Of a stretch of DNA of 64,000 nt, positions 38,501 to 50,846 are shown in pieces. Origin of the DNA: Centroberyx gerrardi. Taxonomy: Eukaryota; Chordata; Actinopteri; Beryciformes; Berycidae. Position 1 is the stretch's first letter; each line of letters opens with the position of its first letter. The stretch covers positions 27,690,315-27,754,314 of the forward strand of contig NC_135997.1 of the NCBI RefSeq assembly GCF_048128805.1. Direction: 5' to 3'. Both the position numbers and the translations under genes were made by a program. Below the pieces are notes generated by a model. That model had not been told where the DNA came from. It ran no database searches and saw only the letters and a list, made by a program, of their open reading frames with translations.

Positions 38501-41500
38501 TTGTTCCGCCACAATAAACTGGCAAAGTAAACTCACTGAACGTAAAAACCAAAACATCTCCTCTCTCCGCCCTTCCCAGACGAGACAGACCGACTACGCA
38601 AAGATGCCCTCAGGCAGAAGGTAGGCCTGAAAACACTCCCGCCATTCACATTTGGATTACTTTCTTTTTTTAATTGGTGTTTTTTTTTTTATTTATTTTT
38701 TTTTTTTTTAACACTCCAGTGGCTTTCACTTGGAATGAATTCTCCTCTATGAAAACCATATGGTGTGGATGGAGAGCATATGGCATGGTTGATGTGATTA
38801 AGTTGAGTCAATGTGAGAGAACTTCCCGCAGGTCAGTCAGTATGTGTCCAGAGCGGAGGAGCTGAAAGCCTTGGTGGCCTCAGACAACAGACTGAGCTTT
38901 GAGCAGGCCCGGACCGCCAGGGACGTCCTCCGAGGTAACAAACACTGCTCAGTGCAAAGGGCCACCAGATGTAGGCATTGGCCCTGTCCGGAGGGGAGTA
39001 GTGTTACAGGACAACCTGGGTAGTTTAGCTCTTTATAATGCATGTCAGCGATATGAGGAATGATCTGCATTGGATGAATCCAGCACAATGTTATTCCCCT
39101 AAATTACTGAGGAGCTGTATCATTTTTGGAAATACATCATACACTACTTCTGCCTACAACTACACCACACAACACTGATTAAATGGTCAAAACTTAAGAC
39201 ACTAATCATCATTCTTGTGTGATCCACAAAGCCAGAAATGGGTGGGGATGGGTTAGGGTTGTTTTGGATTTAGTTTTAAATTATGACACAAAGTATTGGG
39301 AATTTGCTTCAAATACAGGCTGTCAAACTGTTTTAGACAATATTAAAATTGACAGAAGTGGGAGTTGGCTGGAAAACAGTAGATTATTTTCCCTGTAACT
39401 ATTACTCCTGTGGGGACGTATGACCTTTTATAATCACAAGTTTCATTATTTTTTCATTTCATTATTATTTTTCATTATTATTATGGTTTGTTACAGTTTA
39501 CGCCTTGTAATTGAGGTTCTTGAGAAGCGCACAGGAGATGCTATGTTCACAGAAGGTCTCAGATCAGACACATTATCCAAATGAAGCCCCGACAGATACC
39601 ATCCAGTGCATCCATGGATTTAGTGTCTCGCTCAAGGACACTTGAGCAGGGTGGGGGTTTGAACCTGGGTCCTCTGGTTAAAAGATGCACTCTCTAACTG
39701 CTAGACACTGCAGCCCTTAAATTAATATTATGGATTATTTAAGAATTGAAGAACCTCAACCACCTTTCATAGTGATTGCACAGTGTTGAGTTTAGATTGG
39801 TGAAGGACTCCAGATAACTCTTCCTGTTTTCCTCCTCCTGCAGAAATGTCTCGAGACCAACCACGGCTGCTGGCTGCCCTGGAGCTGGCCTCCACTGCCA
39901 TAGCTAAGGTTAGATGGGGTTACTGCTGGGTGCCACTGGAATAGAGATCCACACAGAGGCGGGGCGAAGCGGGGAAAACCAAAAAAAAAAAAGAAAAACA
40001 CACCAGCAGGGCACACACTCGTCCCCCACTCCTAGATTCCCATCCAAACCACATATATTCAGTTCGCTGGTGAACCAAAGCTAAAACATCTATTTTGCAT
40101 TTTTGCTAGTCTGCCACGCTGCTAGTCGTGTAGACTTTTACATATTTGGCCGACTCCGCTGTCGACAGACTGTTGGTAAGAATTTAGAAGCTTTGTAATG
40201 CGAACAGACTGGCAGCATTGTTAGTGACTTAGCTGAATCCTGCAAGCACCTGGATATGCTGAGTGGATCTATACTCAGATGTAAATCAATGTTTTTTTCC
40301 TTCCATTCCAGGAGGAGAGTGGATTAGAAGATCATGATGCACTGGATTTGTACCAGCAGTGCTTAGGAGAACTACTGCTTGCGCTGGCAGGTAGATAAAC
40401 TCCTTTTATTATATACAATATAGCCTTTCTCCCAATATTCTCTTTATGTGCTGTTGTTTTTCAGCAACACCCCACTTCACATTCATACATTTCCACACAT
40501 TCACACACCGGGGGTTCAGTGCCTTGCTCATGGGCACCTCAGCGGTAGTTATTAAGGGAGCAGGAGATTTGAACCAACGGTCTTGGAGTCACAAGGCTGC
40601 TGCTGTAACATTTTGACTACTGCCACCGCCATAATGTCCCGTGAAGCCCCTGTCTCGCCTCTTATAAACACAGGTGTGATTTGCCAAGAGAGAGAGAGAC
40701 AGTAATTGAGACTTCTGCATTCAGAGACCATTACATCAGATAGTGGTGTGTGTGTGTTATTAGAGATAGCGGTGGCAATATTATAGTTCCCCCCCTCCTC
40801 TCTCTGTCATTTAGTCTGCCCAGTGTCTCTGTTTTTGAGAGAGACAAAAGAGAGAGAGGCTTAGAACAAGAGACTTTGAGAAAAACCTTTTGAGAGAGAT
40901 AGACAGAGACTTGGAGAGAGACACTTTCAGCGACAGAAAAAAAGAAATTGAGAGAAAGAAAGGCAGAGAGAGAGAGAGAGACTTGGAAAGGGAGAGAAAA
41001 AGAAACTTATTTAGAGATATTTAGAGGCAGAGACTTTGAGATATAGTGAGAGATACTTGGAGACAGAGAGAGAGAGAAAAAAGATTTAGAGAGAGGGAAA
41101 AAGAGATTTAGAAAGAGAAATAGACTTGCACAGAGATAGAGAGACTTACAACAAGAGAGAAAGACTTGGAGAGAGATGGGCATAGAGAGACGTCGAGTAA
41201 GTCTTTGAGAGAGAGAAAGAGACTTAGAGAGAGAGAGAGTGAGGGAGACAAACTTGAGACACTGAGAGAGAGTGAGAGAGCAATAGACAGAGACTTGGAG
41301 AGAGAGGGAGAGTGACACTTAAAGAGCGATAGAGAGATAGACGTAGAGACAGAGAGAGACTCCTGTAACTCTGCCTGTGGCCTGGCGTCCGTTAGGCCGG
41401 GCTCCGTCATGAGCTCATCTGGGAGACCGTCCTAATGGAAGAGGTGGGATAGAGCGATCCAGATGTGGCTTTGAGCCGGGATGAGACTCGGTGCCAGCGC

Positions 41501-44500
41501 CCTGTGTGTGGTATGAGAGCCCTGCCATCTGGTTCCCATTCAGACAGCACACTTCATTTCTCTGTGTTATTACACACTGGAAACAAATAAAAACGATTAT
41601 CTCTCTAATAGACGAGCGCTCCAATCACCCACCCCATCCCATCTACAGTTCGACCGATAAGGGTTTTTCAAGACCGAGAGCGATATTTTTAGACTGAAGG
41701 CCTGATAGGCGATGTTTTGTGCCGGTATTCAGTATTTTGAAATTTGACCATTTTCATGCCAAAAAATTTCAAATATTCAGTGGTTCTTGGCATGATGGTA
41801 AAGGCTAGCGCAGCTTTGAATGAAGAATTAATTTACAAAAACCCATAATTGAACAATTGCATGAATACACCAAATGTGCAAAGAAAGTGAGATTTCATTG
41901 CAGGTTTTTTCAGACTGGAATAAAAGGCCAATATCGGCCTAATATACCAGCAAACTGATATTTTAGTCTAACACTAATCCCATGCCATCCCAAACTCTCC
42001 CTGCCGGTGTCAGGAGGCCTGGTTCTGTGGCACAGCGGACAACATCAGGGGGATTGTGGGAGAAAACATTGGTCCTTTGTTTGGCCAGAGGTCTTTTGTT
42101 GCACAGCTTCCCAACATGCCTTGCTACTAGAGAGAGAGCCACCCCCCCAACCCCCACCCCTTCTCCCTCGCTCTCCACTCCAGGATGGCTGACTAATTGA
42201 GAAAATACTGGCCTACATTAGAGCTATTTCCCACCCTTGAGCCAGTCTACACGCTAGCAAAAAACCAAACCGGTTGTGTAAATGACCTCTCCTTGTGCAA
42301 ACACGATGATTAGGAAGTGGGGTGATCCATCACTCTCTCTCCACCACCCCCTCCCCACCCCCCCTCTCTTTCTCTCCCCCAACCTCTCTTCCTCCCCTCA
42401 TTATTCTCTGTATCTTTTCTCTATCTTGGCGTGCCAGCCGAGCCGCAGGGCCGCAGGAGAGAGCTGCTCCACAGCGAGGTGAGTGGGCGAGGAAGGGCTT
42501 CTGGTTGAGTGCTCACTGTAGGAACATATATCTGTCACCTCCACTGAGCCCTTGGGTGCTCGCCTAGCTCTGAGAGCAGAGCACTCACTCCCTCACGACA
42601 CCCGGGAGCCCCCTTCCAGCAGTCACGTGAATGTTTTGCAGAGTAAAGGCCTAACAACATAATCCATCATCCAGGTTGCCAGGTTTCATACACATAGATG
42701 ACCGTCCACTTTATAATTGGATCCTTGAACCCCCTTCCACTAGCTGTGCTCAGGCATAATACCCATGACCTGCTTAGGAGATTTTAAAGCCATAGTCTGA
42801 TTGCTGTACGGCGCCCCCTGTTGAAAGACCATGGAAGAATTTTTTTTTCACTCTGAAAAAAGGACTAATATTATGTGACAGCTAATTATGAGTCTTGCAT
42901 GTTATTTTGAAGCTCTTCATTTGCATTTGTAGCGTTGGTGAACACTGTTGTGAAATAATGTGTTAAAAGAGATGATGTGTTAGATGATGTGTTAAAAAGC
43001 TCCAAAAACTCATCTACAAATTTAATGGGCTTTTTAGACAAAATGCGACACTGCATGCACACTCACACAAGGGTGAAGAGAAAGAACATCTGCCGCTCTG
43101 CGCGTAGTAACCATAGAAGCGGCTGCAACGCACAGCTGTGTAGTCGCTACAAGATGCTGCTATAATGATAGATAGCCACTAATGTTTACGTAGCCATATA
43201 TAACTATTGAATTGTAATGTAGGCTACGTACCTGATAAACCCACTCTTACACCGACATTTTGCTGTGCAAAGGCTTATTATTGTTGCGGTAACCGCTTAA
43301 AAAGCAGTCATAAAGTTCACGGAAATCACAGACTTTTTCTCAATTTTTCTAACTAAGTGGCAACAGAACAAACTCTCATTTCATTGGTGAGGCAACATGG
43401 CGTCCACTGATTGGTCTATTGTGTGGTGAAACTCGTGCATGAGACGAGCACGAACGCAATAGTTTCACAGGATTTAGACTGCCCGCTCCTCTGAGCCGCT
43501 CCGCTCGCTTGTTGATCACCAGCCGGCTGTCGCATCTCATCTAAAAAGCTCTTAACTCTTCAAGAACATACTTGAATAAGCCCGAAATCTAGTTGGTCAA
43601 ATAAATTGGTTATGGCTGGTTATAACTTTAAGGAATCAAGACACTGACACAAGACACATTAAAACTATACTTCGAGGAACGTCATGCAATGGCCTCATAC
43701 ACGTCTGCTATTAATGCTCTAAGCTCTTTTGTTTTTGTGCATTGTTTAGCCAGCAACTGAGCCAACAACAGACAATAGTATTTCACCAACAAACCCCAAA
43801 AGAGGGAGGGAAGGGGGGGCGGTTGAGTGGGCCTCATAGACCTCCCTATTTGAAGTTTTATGGGTGCTTGTCTTAAGTAAATTCAGATGCGGCTGTAATA
43901 ATCTAACGCTGCGTTGGAGGACAGGAGGGGCGGGGGGGCGGGGGGGGTCGTAGATCGAAAGCATGTGTGTGTGAGAACCCGAAAGAGCCAACACATGCTG
44001 CCACGACTGGCCTCCATGTGCGTTCATATCTACAGTAGAGCACACTTTAGCCTTCCTCCACCCAGAGCTGTAATTCCCATTCAATAGCCCAGCTTATCAT
44101 GTACGGGCCACAGCTTTGATCTAGCCGGTAGGTTAATACGGTTTCATTATGGCTAAGCGTAGGCACGATGATTTAGTGGTATTACAGGACCTGTATGTGA
44201 GGTCCTGTTGTCCTTGTGGCATGCGTGTCAGCGTGCACCATGGAACTCTGCAAGTTGTCGACTTGTCAACCTCGCCCATGTCGATTTCTGCACATTTATT
44301 GTACTTGGTGATTAAAGGGATTCTGATTAAAGTGCTGAGGCTGTGTAAGGTTGGAGTCAGGGGTGACTGCTAAAAAACTGTGGTCAGAATTATTAGTTTA
44401 CCACAACAGACTGATGTTTTAAAGGGGCATTGTGGGAAGTCATCAGCTTTGGTCTCCCGTCATTATCGCCCCTCAGATGTTACAGCAGTAATACCAGAGA

Positions 44501-46059
44501 GGGCGTTCTTTACTGCGACAAGCGGCAGTGACGCAACTAGGTATGAGGTGCAGCCAAGTACCTTCAGCGGTACCAAAGTACTGATTACCACATTAAAGAA
44601 CACCCTCGAGGATATTATGACTTTTATACAGTTACTAGCACAACAGTTGCTAACACATGTGTACTGTCTGAAATGTTTTCTCCAAAGTAGTGTGCATGCA
44701 TTAGAATAAAAAACAGGAAAAAGCAAGAAGGGTCTCTAACTAGCTCCCGGGTTGCCACAAAATTGACATAGCAACTAATAAATCATGGCAAGTCATGCTT
44801 TATGAGAAATATCAGAATAGTTGGAATGTATATCTGACCAATCAGATTGCTTAGCTGAAACTGCCTGGGGTATATTAATTTACAATGCATGGGAGTCATG
44901 ATCTCAATTCAATTCAAGAACCTTTATTGGCACAATAAGATCCTTACATTAACACTTTGTCAGTACATATGAACTTGGATTGATACACTAGCAAACACCT
45001 GCATAGAAAGTAAATAGTAATGGGAATTAATCTTATTACTCTCACCAGATTAAAAGCCTCATGACCAGAGCTGAATGCATCAAAGAGCATATCAAGGTAA
45101 GCGTACTTTCCTTCCACTTATTCAACTTTGGGAGTAAATACACTTCTTCAGACCTTCTGGGTAGATTTGCCATTAAGAAAATAGAAGATTTTGTGGATTT
45201 CAAGGGTTTGTTCCAAAATGAGGTATCCACAATTTGGGGAAAAAAATGACATCTACTCTTACACAGCGATGGATAGTGCCAAATTAATACAAATTATTGT
45301 ACTTTTTAAATTAATTCTAGTTCACTTTAGTCCATGGTTGACAATTTCAACAAACATTTTTGCTGAATGGGTCCTGATGCTGGGTCTGACGCTCATTATT
45401 AGAGATAACAAATAATCTTGCTTCAGATAATGACATGTTCACAAAATGGGTGAACAGCATTTTGGAAATGTACTCAACTGCTGCCTGATGTTCATTGCTC
45501 AAAATGGTCATCTTTTTGTTTCAATCTTCAGTAGTATTCATACCTGTGTGTTTTGTTGTTGTTTGCTCATTTGTTTCGGCTGATTCCTGCTATGTGTTTG
45601 TTTGCCAGATGCTGGAGACTCAGAGGGACGTGTCTCTGGACCGAGAGCCTCTTTCAGAGTCTGTCAGAAGCTGTGAGTGTCCCTGCTGTGTTGTTGTAGT
45701 AGTGCTAATCATAAACTGTTCCATGAGAGTACTTGTGCGTTTTTTTTTGAGAGCCTCGCAGCCGTGCTGATCAGCGAATATATGAAGGGGGGAGTGGGGG
45801 AAGGGGACGTTGTTAAGTGAGAAATTGCCGCCTAAAGTCATAATGAAATTTCCCCTCAGTGAAGGTTTTTCCACTAGTAAAATATGAGCCTTTCTCTTCC
45901 CGTGCCGGCCACCCCGCGGGACTGTCTGGCTCTTTGATTTCATTTCAGTGCAGCCCTGGGCCGCGCTGTCCTCTGCCCTCTTGTAAAACTTACCTTGTGA
46001 AAGTGAGACTTGGTTCTAGCCAAGAGTAACCCTCCTAATACGCAGACACCAAAAAGCAC

Positions 46060-46110
<51 letters not shown>

Positions 46111-47805
46111 TTCTGCTACAGAGACCCCTACGCATACATACACACTTAATCCGCTTCTCTCTCATACTCACATGCAAACTCACCCACTATAAATATAAAA
46201 ATCTGTATAAAATATACATATACAGTGTTATTGTTTAATGTATATAATCTGAACAGAATATAAAGAATAAAAAGCAGTGTATTATATATAGAAAGTTACA
46301 TTTTAATATATATACTAGACCTTCTCTGCCTCTAACCTACATGCCCTAATTCCCAGTATTTGCCGAGCTCAGCTGCTAGATGGATAGCGGATACCTAAAG
46401 CCCAGACAATATCCTGTTTTCAGCAAGAAATTCCTGGGGAATTATGGATGAAAAAAATGCGGAGTCGGGGTTCAGTGACTCCGGAGGAAGCTTAAGTTTC
46501 ATGAAGAACGTGGCTTCTTCTTCTGCTGCTGTTATTTTAACACAGCCACGCCACAGTCAGCCATGCCACGCTGGCCCCGGTCCAACAGCAGCTGCACTGG
46601 AGGGTCGCAGCAACGCCCAAGCCTGTCTGGTGACCTTAAACTACACCAAACAGAGAGGCGAGGTCTAGCTGAGAACATCACACTCCAGCCCTTAGCCAGT
46701 TCACATTTTAGACGTTTAGCCGCTCCTATCCAGAGCAACTTAAAGTGAGTGAGCCATGAGTCCAGTGTCAGGGCACAATGTTGATAATGGACACATTAGC
46801 TGGGTTTACATCCAAGTATTTTTTTTCTAACTCTGATGCATCGAGTAAGAAAAGCTAAAAATGAACAAAATGAATGAAAGCATGAATTGCAGACAACTAG
46901 CTGACACTAAAGAACAGTTACAGATTGCCCAATGCTAATCAATTTTCAAAGGTCTTTCAGTTTTTATTGTGGATGTTTTGTTTTGACAGTCAGGAAGCCT
47001 ATTTATTTGCTTCAGTGCAGCTGAAATGCACCTAATTTGCATTTTACTTTTTTTTACAACATTTTAAAGTTTGCGTAAAATTTATTTGACAGTTGGATGG
47101 AAACATAACTATAAACTGTTGTGGGGATCGAGCCTGTTGTGATTAAATTATGGGGTGGTTTCTCATCCTGGGCAGCAGCGTGAGAGAGCCCATGCCATAA
47201 TTTAATCACTGTTAAAAAAAAACAGCCATTGGCGATGTACCTTGCATTTCTGGGTCCATTTTGTTGTTTGGTGGCGTATTTTTCTTATTCCTGTGGGTAA
47301 GTCGCCAAATGTAGACAGTGTGATGTTATGTCGAGAGATATTTCCAGCGCAGCTACAATGGAGTTTAATTGGAGAAAACGTTTCAGCTCTCTAAAACATC
47401 AGCAGCAAATGTCAAGTTTTGATGTCAGTTCCTCTGAATCAAAGAGCAAGGGCTTCTTTCTAAAGCTGCCATTTTGCACGTTGCATGTTCAACAATCAGC
47501 AAGGAGAAATCCATTGTAGAAGAGGCAGAGATGCTAATGTCTCCACTGAAATGTATGTGAGTTAAACATGTCAAAAAAAAACTCAAATCCTGAAAAATCG
47601 CATCCCTGGTAATCCTAAAGTCGGTGACATGCAGAGCAGCTTTTTGGGTCACTCTGATGGGGCAACGGTGCCCACGGAGTTGCCTCAGCTTTGTTGCTTT
47701 AAAAAAGTGGGGAATTTTCGAATGGAAAATGTGTAGCAACCCTGGAAGACCGCTAGCTAACACACATCAATCATTGCTGTCTTCTCAGCCTGCTGTTTGC
47801 AGTGA
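32535..47805 (+). CDS. ulk3: Serine/threonine kinase ULK3
   Basis: ULK3 phosphorylates GLI proteins, ATG13 and ESCRT-III subunits (autophagy, Hedgehog signalling, abscission checkpoint). The 16 coding exons are: 32535-32639, 32944-33084, 33394-33514, 34463-34558, 35111-35254, 36170-36252, 37955-38110, 38332-38437, 38580-38620, 38832-38934, 39844-39908, 40312-40390, 42438-42478, 45049-45096, 45609-45672, 47789-47805. Together they make 1410 nt, 469 aa plus stop (human 472). Kinase domain residues about 14-270: GSGTYATV (22-29), VAVK with K45, HLDLKPQN with D138 (HLD, as in ULK3 orthologues), DFG 155-157, GSPLYMAPE. Two MIT domains follow (about 283-345 and 372-440). Intron 1 uses a GC donor (AAG then GCCAGT), the only in-frame choice seen. 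The last exon is 17 nt (SCCLQ then TGA), matching the human SSCTLQ end. ATG at 32535 has a G at +4. Confidence 0.95.
34575..34624. repeat. CA microsatellite in ulk3
   Basis: Two AC runs separated by TTGCACACCA, beginning about 16 bp after the exon 4 donor. Confidence 0.9.
34990..35070 (+). repeat. tRNA-derived SINE fragment in ulk3 intron 4
   Basis: GTATAGCTCAGCTGGTAGAC is a good box A and GGGGATCTATTCCTAC a decayed box B. It ends about 40 bp before exon 5. It is not a functional tRNA gene because no intact anticodon arm or acceptor pairing is apparent. Confidence 0.6.
36370..36520 (+). repeat. tRNA-derived SINE fragment in ulk3 intron 6
   Basis: TGTAGAGCAAGGTGCTGACA and GGGGCTCATTTCCCACTGG (boxes), then CAACCCATGCTGAAAATGTA, shared with the 13,270 copy. 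Confidence 0.6.
39588..39725 (-). repeat. SINE fragment (antisense) in ulk3 intron 10
   Basis: On the minus strand GCAGTGTCTAGCAGTTAGAG and CCAGGTTCAAACCCCC form tRNA-like A and B boxes. The body CTCAAGTGTCCTTGAGCG follows. Confidence 0.6.
40440..40630 (-). repeat. SINE-like fragment in ulk3 intron 12
   Basis: The reverse strand has GGTTCAAATCTCC (box B) and GTGCCCATGAGCAAGGCAC, typical of the window's family A elements. Confidence 0.5.
40687..41372. repeat. Long imperfect GA-rich polypurine tract
   Basis: About 680 bp of GAGA blocks punctuated by GACTTGGAGAG or GACTTAGAGAG units, so a higher-order repeat rather than pure GA. It lies within ulk3 intron 12. It generates long Ser/Leu-rich false ORFs on the minus strand. 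Confidence 0.85.
42479..45048 (+). other. ulk3 intron 13, no gene seen
   Basis: It contains a G-rich cluster (43,926-43,948), assorted dispersed repeat fragments and no recognisable coding exon. The next ulk3 exon is 48 nt. Confidence 0.6.
43926..43948 (+). other. G-quadruplex-capable G cluster
   Basis: Runs of 4, 7 and 8 G separated by single C residues on the sense strand of ulk3 intron 13. Enough consecutive G for four GGG tracts. Confidence 0.6.
46064..46106. repeat. CA microsatellite in ulk3 intron 15
   Basis: About 21 AC units. Confidence 0.9.
47225..47556 (-). repeat. Dispersed repeat, copy 2 (inverted)
   Basis: Reverse-complement relative of 28,703-29,015. It lies in ulk3 intron 15, about 230 bp before the terminal 17-nt exon. 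Confidence 0.7.
47600..47765 (+). repeat. Dispersed repeat with GGAAAATGTGTAGCAACCCT motif
   Basis: Related pieces occur at 1,170-1,315 (GGAAAATGTGTAGGAATCCC) and, more loosely, at 49,300-49,420 and 51,500-51,640. It ends about 25 bp before the ulk3 terminal exon. The family was not identified. Confidence 0.5.
47789..47805 (+). other. ulk3: ulk3 terminal 17-nt coding microexon
   Basis: The acceptor CTTCTCAG precedes CC-TGC-TGT-TTG-CAG-TGA. Exon 15 ends AGC-T at a GTGAGT donor, so splicing yields SSCCLQ stop, very close to the remembered human C-terminus SSCTLQ. Without this splice, exon 15 would read through to a Val/Cys-rich tail ending at 45,770. Confidence 0.75.
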
Positions 47806-48498
47806 GCCGGCCGGCCACCGTGGGAACCAGCAGGGACGACAGTGGAGCCTCAGACCGCCTGTCAGTCTTCAGGTTGGGGTGAAGGACCCAAAGCGAAGTC
47901 TGGTATCAACAGCTTATCAGCTAACCGGCCCTGCATCCCACCTCACCCTGACCAACACCATACACTGTCAGGGTGGGAAATCACCACCAGTCACCAGCCA
48001 AATGCTGATAAATTTTGGTTGTGGCTGAAAGTTTGTCTACCTACCATACGCTTTGACAGGTAGACAACTTGACTCTATTCTGTTCTTAAAAAAAACACAA
48101 GTTTGGCTGGTAAAATAATCAAAGTAGCACTTGAACTTTGGAACTGCACACTGGTGAATGAGAAAGTTAGTTGCCTGCCCCTTTACACTGTAGTGGTTGC
48201 ACTGCTCAGCCTCAAAGCCCTCCTCCTGACAAACCATTGATATGGAAAGGCTTGGACAGCTTGTATGATAATGCAGTACTGTCATGGTAAACTAGTTAAA
48301 CTGGCACTGTAGTGTTTTGTGTTGTTGTAGTGCAAGGATGTTCAAAGCTAAACACAACACACCTAAAAGCTGTAAAAATCTGTGACTGGAAATTGAAAAT
48401 ATACTTGAAATCAAATGGGAACTGTGATGTTTAGATTCATCATGACCGTTTGGTACTGTAGTATTATGTATGATATTATCTTGAAGCTTCTCCACACA

Positions 48499-48560
48499 TG
48501 CACACACACACACACCCACGCACTCTCTCTCTCCCTCTCCCCCTCTCTCCCTCCTCCTCT
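48499..48560. repeat. Compound CA/CT microsatellite
   Basis: An AC run followed by CTCTCTCTCC-type repeats within the presumed ulk3 3'UTR. Confidence 0.85.
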
Positions 48561-49050
48561 CTTCCCCATTGCCTTTGCTGTGGGCCAACCACAGGCTCAC
48601 CATGCTCTCTCCGCTGATGGAGCCCTCTCCACCACTACGAGGGGAAAACTGGAGAGGTGCGGCTTCTGCCTTATTTACACTAGACTTGCATTTTCTTAGG
48701 TTTGGCACCGGCCCGAGGTTTGAGGCGTACAGTCAGTAGTGGGAGCCTTCATAAGTAGCCTTCTGTGAAACGGTGAAAGCTCAGCAGTTGGTGGCAGGCC
48801 GACAATCCTCGCTGTTGTAGGTCTTCACGGACTTGTTTGGTTTGAGACAGGTAGAAGGCATGAATCTCCTACCAGGGAAGCATTCATTACTGTGTGAATA
48901 TCATTTTAAGGCAACTGCAGAAAGTACTTTAAAATGGAGAAATGTGTGTTGGTTTCCACACTGCTGTGTTGTTGTTTCTTCATTTTTATTTGAATGTTTT
49001 ATACAGCTATAATTTTATAACCTATTTATTAATTGGGAAATCCAATGGAA

Positions 49051-49056
49051 AATAAA
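49051..49056 (+). promoter_or_regulatory. Candidate poly(A) signal for ulk3
   Basis: AATAAA about 1.25 kb after the ulk3 stop, in an AT-rich stretch following TTTTATAACC and preceding a change of composition. The 3'UTR would be 47,806 to about 49,075 and would include the CA/CT microsatellite at 48,499-48,560. Confidence 0.5.
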
Positions 49057-50092
49057 AATGACAATCTCCAAAGTCTCTGTAGTCTGTAATCTGTTGAGTT
49101 TCAGCAGACACTTGCTTAGTCAACGGAAGGCAAATGGTTCAACTGCGTCCAGAACGTATGGAAAGATTTATGTGTCGTCGTGGGAGCGCCGCTGCTGGTC
49201 CCCTGCCATCGTCATCATCTGGAAGGCTGCTAGGCAGAAACAGCTGGCTCATCTCCACAAGGGAAGGAGAAAGTAAAGCAGGCAGGGGGAACTAAGGACG
49301 TTTTATACTCACCGATTCCTATGCAAGTCTGGAAAAGTATGGAAAGTGAATGTGAAGATTTCCAGATCTCACAAAGTGTGGGAATTGCACAAAGAATCTG
49401 GGAAAAATATGCTGCCATGTCTTTTTCCTTATCTCTTATTTATTTTGCTAGAACTTCTCCCATACATGATAGTTCATCTCTTGTCAGGGTATTGTGCCGC
49501 CAGTAGAGCAGTAACTGAGTAGTGAAATGCCCTCAAACTTCTCCTGTCCCTCCAAAAGTATTGTTGGTACAGAAGTTGACAACATTTAACAGCGTTTGTT
49601 GATATGAAGTCTAAGCCCCAGTCATGACCTTTGACCTTTAAAACAAACTAAAAGTAGTTACTGCTGTTTGCCCTTAGGGCAGTATGGCTCTGACTATTAC
49701 ACTCCTTATTACTGGTTGCTCATAATTCTCCTGTTGCACTCTGGATGAGAGCGAAAGTAAAATATTGTCCAGGCCCACCATACATACAGTACAACTACAT
49801 GCCTTTTATACTTGTAGACCACTTTCATTTCACATTATTTTTCATTGTGATATTTGTTGTTGACAGGATGAAGTGTAAATTCATTTTGCTCTGCCACTAT
49901 CAACATGCAACAAATTTATAACTGACCAAAATATTCAAATGCTGTCACAAATTTGAGATGCAGAAGTATAGAATTTCAAAATGGTAAATGTGGAGGAATA
50001 TAATGTCCCATTAGAAATTAATTGGACTTGAAACTGTGCTCCACAAGATAATGAAATCCTGGAAAAAGTCATCACTGGTTCCCATAAAGGCA

Positions 50093-50402
50093 GTGATACA
50101 TAGGGGGAGTGGAAGTTGCCTTAGGTAGAAGCTGTTTGTGACTAGAAGGATGCTAGTTGAAATCCCCAAACGACCTGGGCAAAACTGTTCCCCTCAACAG
50201 CCACTGTTGAAGTGCCCCTGAGCAAAGCATGCAACCTCCAGCTGCTCCAGCTGAGCTGCTCAGTGGCCAACAGTCACCACAAAGGCTGTGGTTGTACTGG
50301 GCAGCTCCCAGGTGTGAATGTGTGAAGCTGTATGAATGTGAAGCTGAAAAAGAACATGCCTGCACAGTCAGCTTTCCCTGGATAAATAAAGATGTTAAAA
50401 AA
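50093..50402 (+). repeat. SINE (family A) copy
   Basis: GATGCTAGTTGAAATCCCC (box B), TGAAGTGCCCCTGAGCAAAG, GCTCAGTGGCCAACAGT, TTGTACTGGGCAGCTCCC, and a GGATAAATAAAGATGTT plus A tail. Adjacent GT repeat (50,409-50,427). Confidence 0.75.
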
Positions 50403-50408
50403 AATGAT

Positions 50409-50427
50409 GTGTGTGTGTGTGTGTGTG
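50409..50427. repeat. GT microsatellite at SINE tail
   Basis: A short GT run directly following the A-rich SINE tail, a common origin of such repeats. Confidence 0.85.
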
Positions 50428-50820
50428 AGGAGGAGGGGGTGGGCTCTAATTGGCCAACAGTGCCCATGGAGTTGGCTCAGCTTCATTGCTTTAATCACAC
50501 ATGAGCATCTTGCTGCCAGGAAAAATTTGGATGTGTTTTTGACCCTTCCTCTCACTTTGTTGCTTGTTCCTGGGAGCGTTGCCAATTTACATTGCCCCCC
50601 AAAAATCGTGTAGTGTATCACCGCCTTAATGCAACCCAGAAAGGAGAAGGCTGTCAAGAGCTCCAGAAGAGGTGGAGGGAGAATCTTAAAGAGAAACCCA
50701 CACTCTCCCCCTTCCACAATCCCCTCTCCCTAACCACAGCCTACGGCATTGTGGCTTTAATTGGCCTCCATTTCGCTGCAGCCCCATCAAGACCACTTGT
50801 TGCCCTTTCCCCCTTGCAGG

Positions 50821-50846
50821 CTCTTTCTCTCTCTCTCTCTCTCTCA
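50821..50846. repeat. CT microsatellite
   Basis: CT run of about 11-13 units in the ulk3-gas1 spacer. Confidence 0.85.

Noticed and set aside
41007-41410. Ser/Leu-rich ORFs of about 100 codons on the minus strand
   Set aside because: Translation of the GA-rich repeat.
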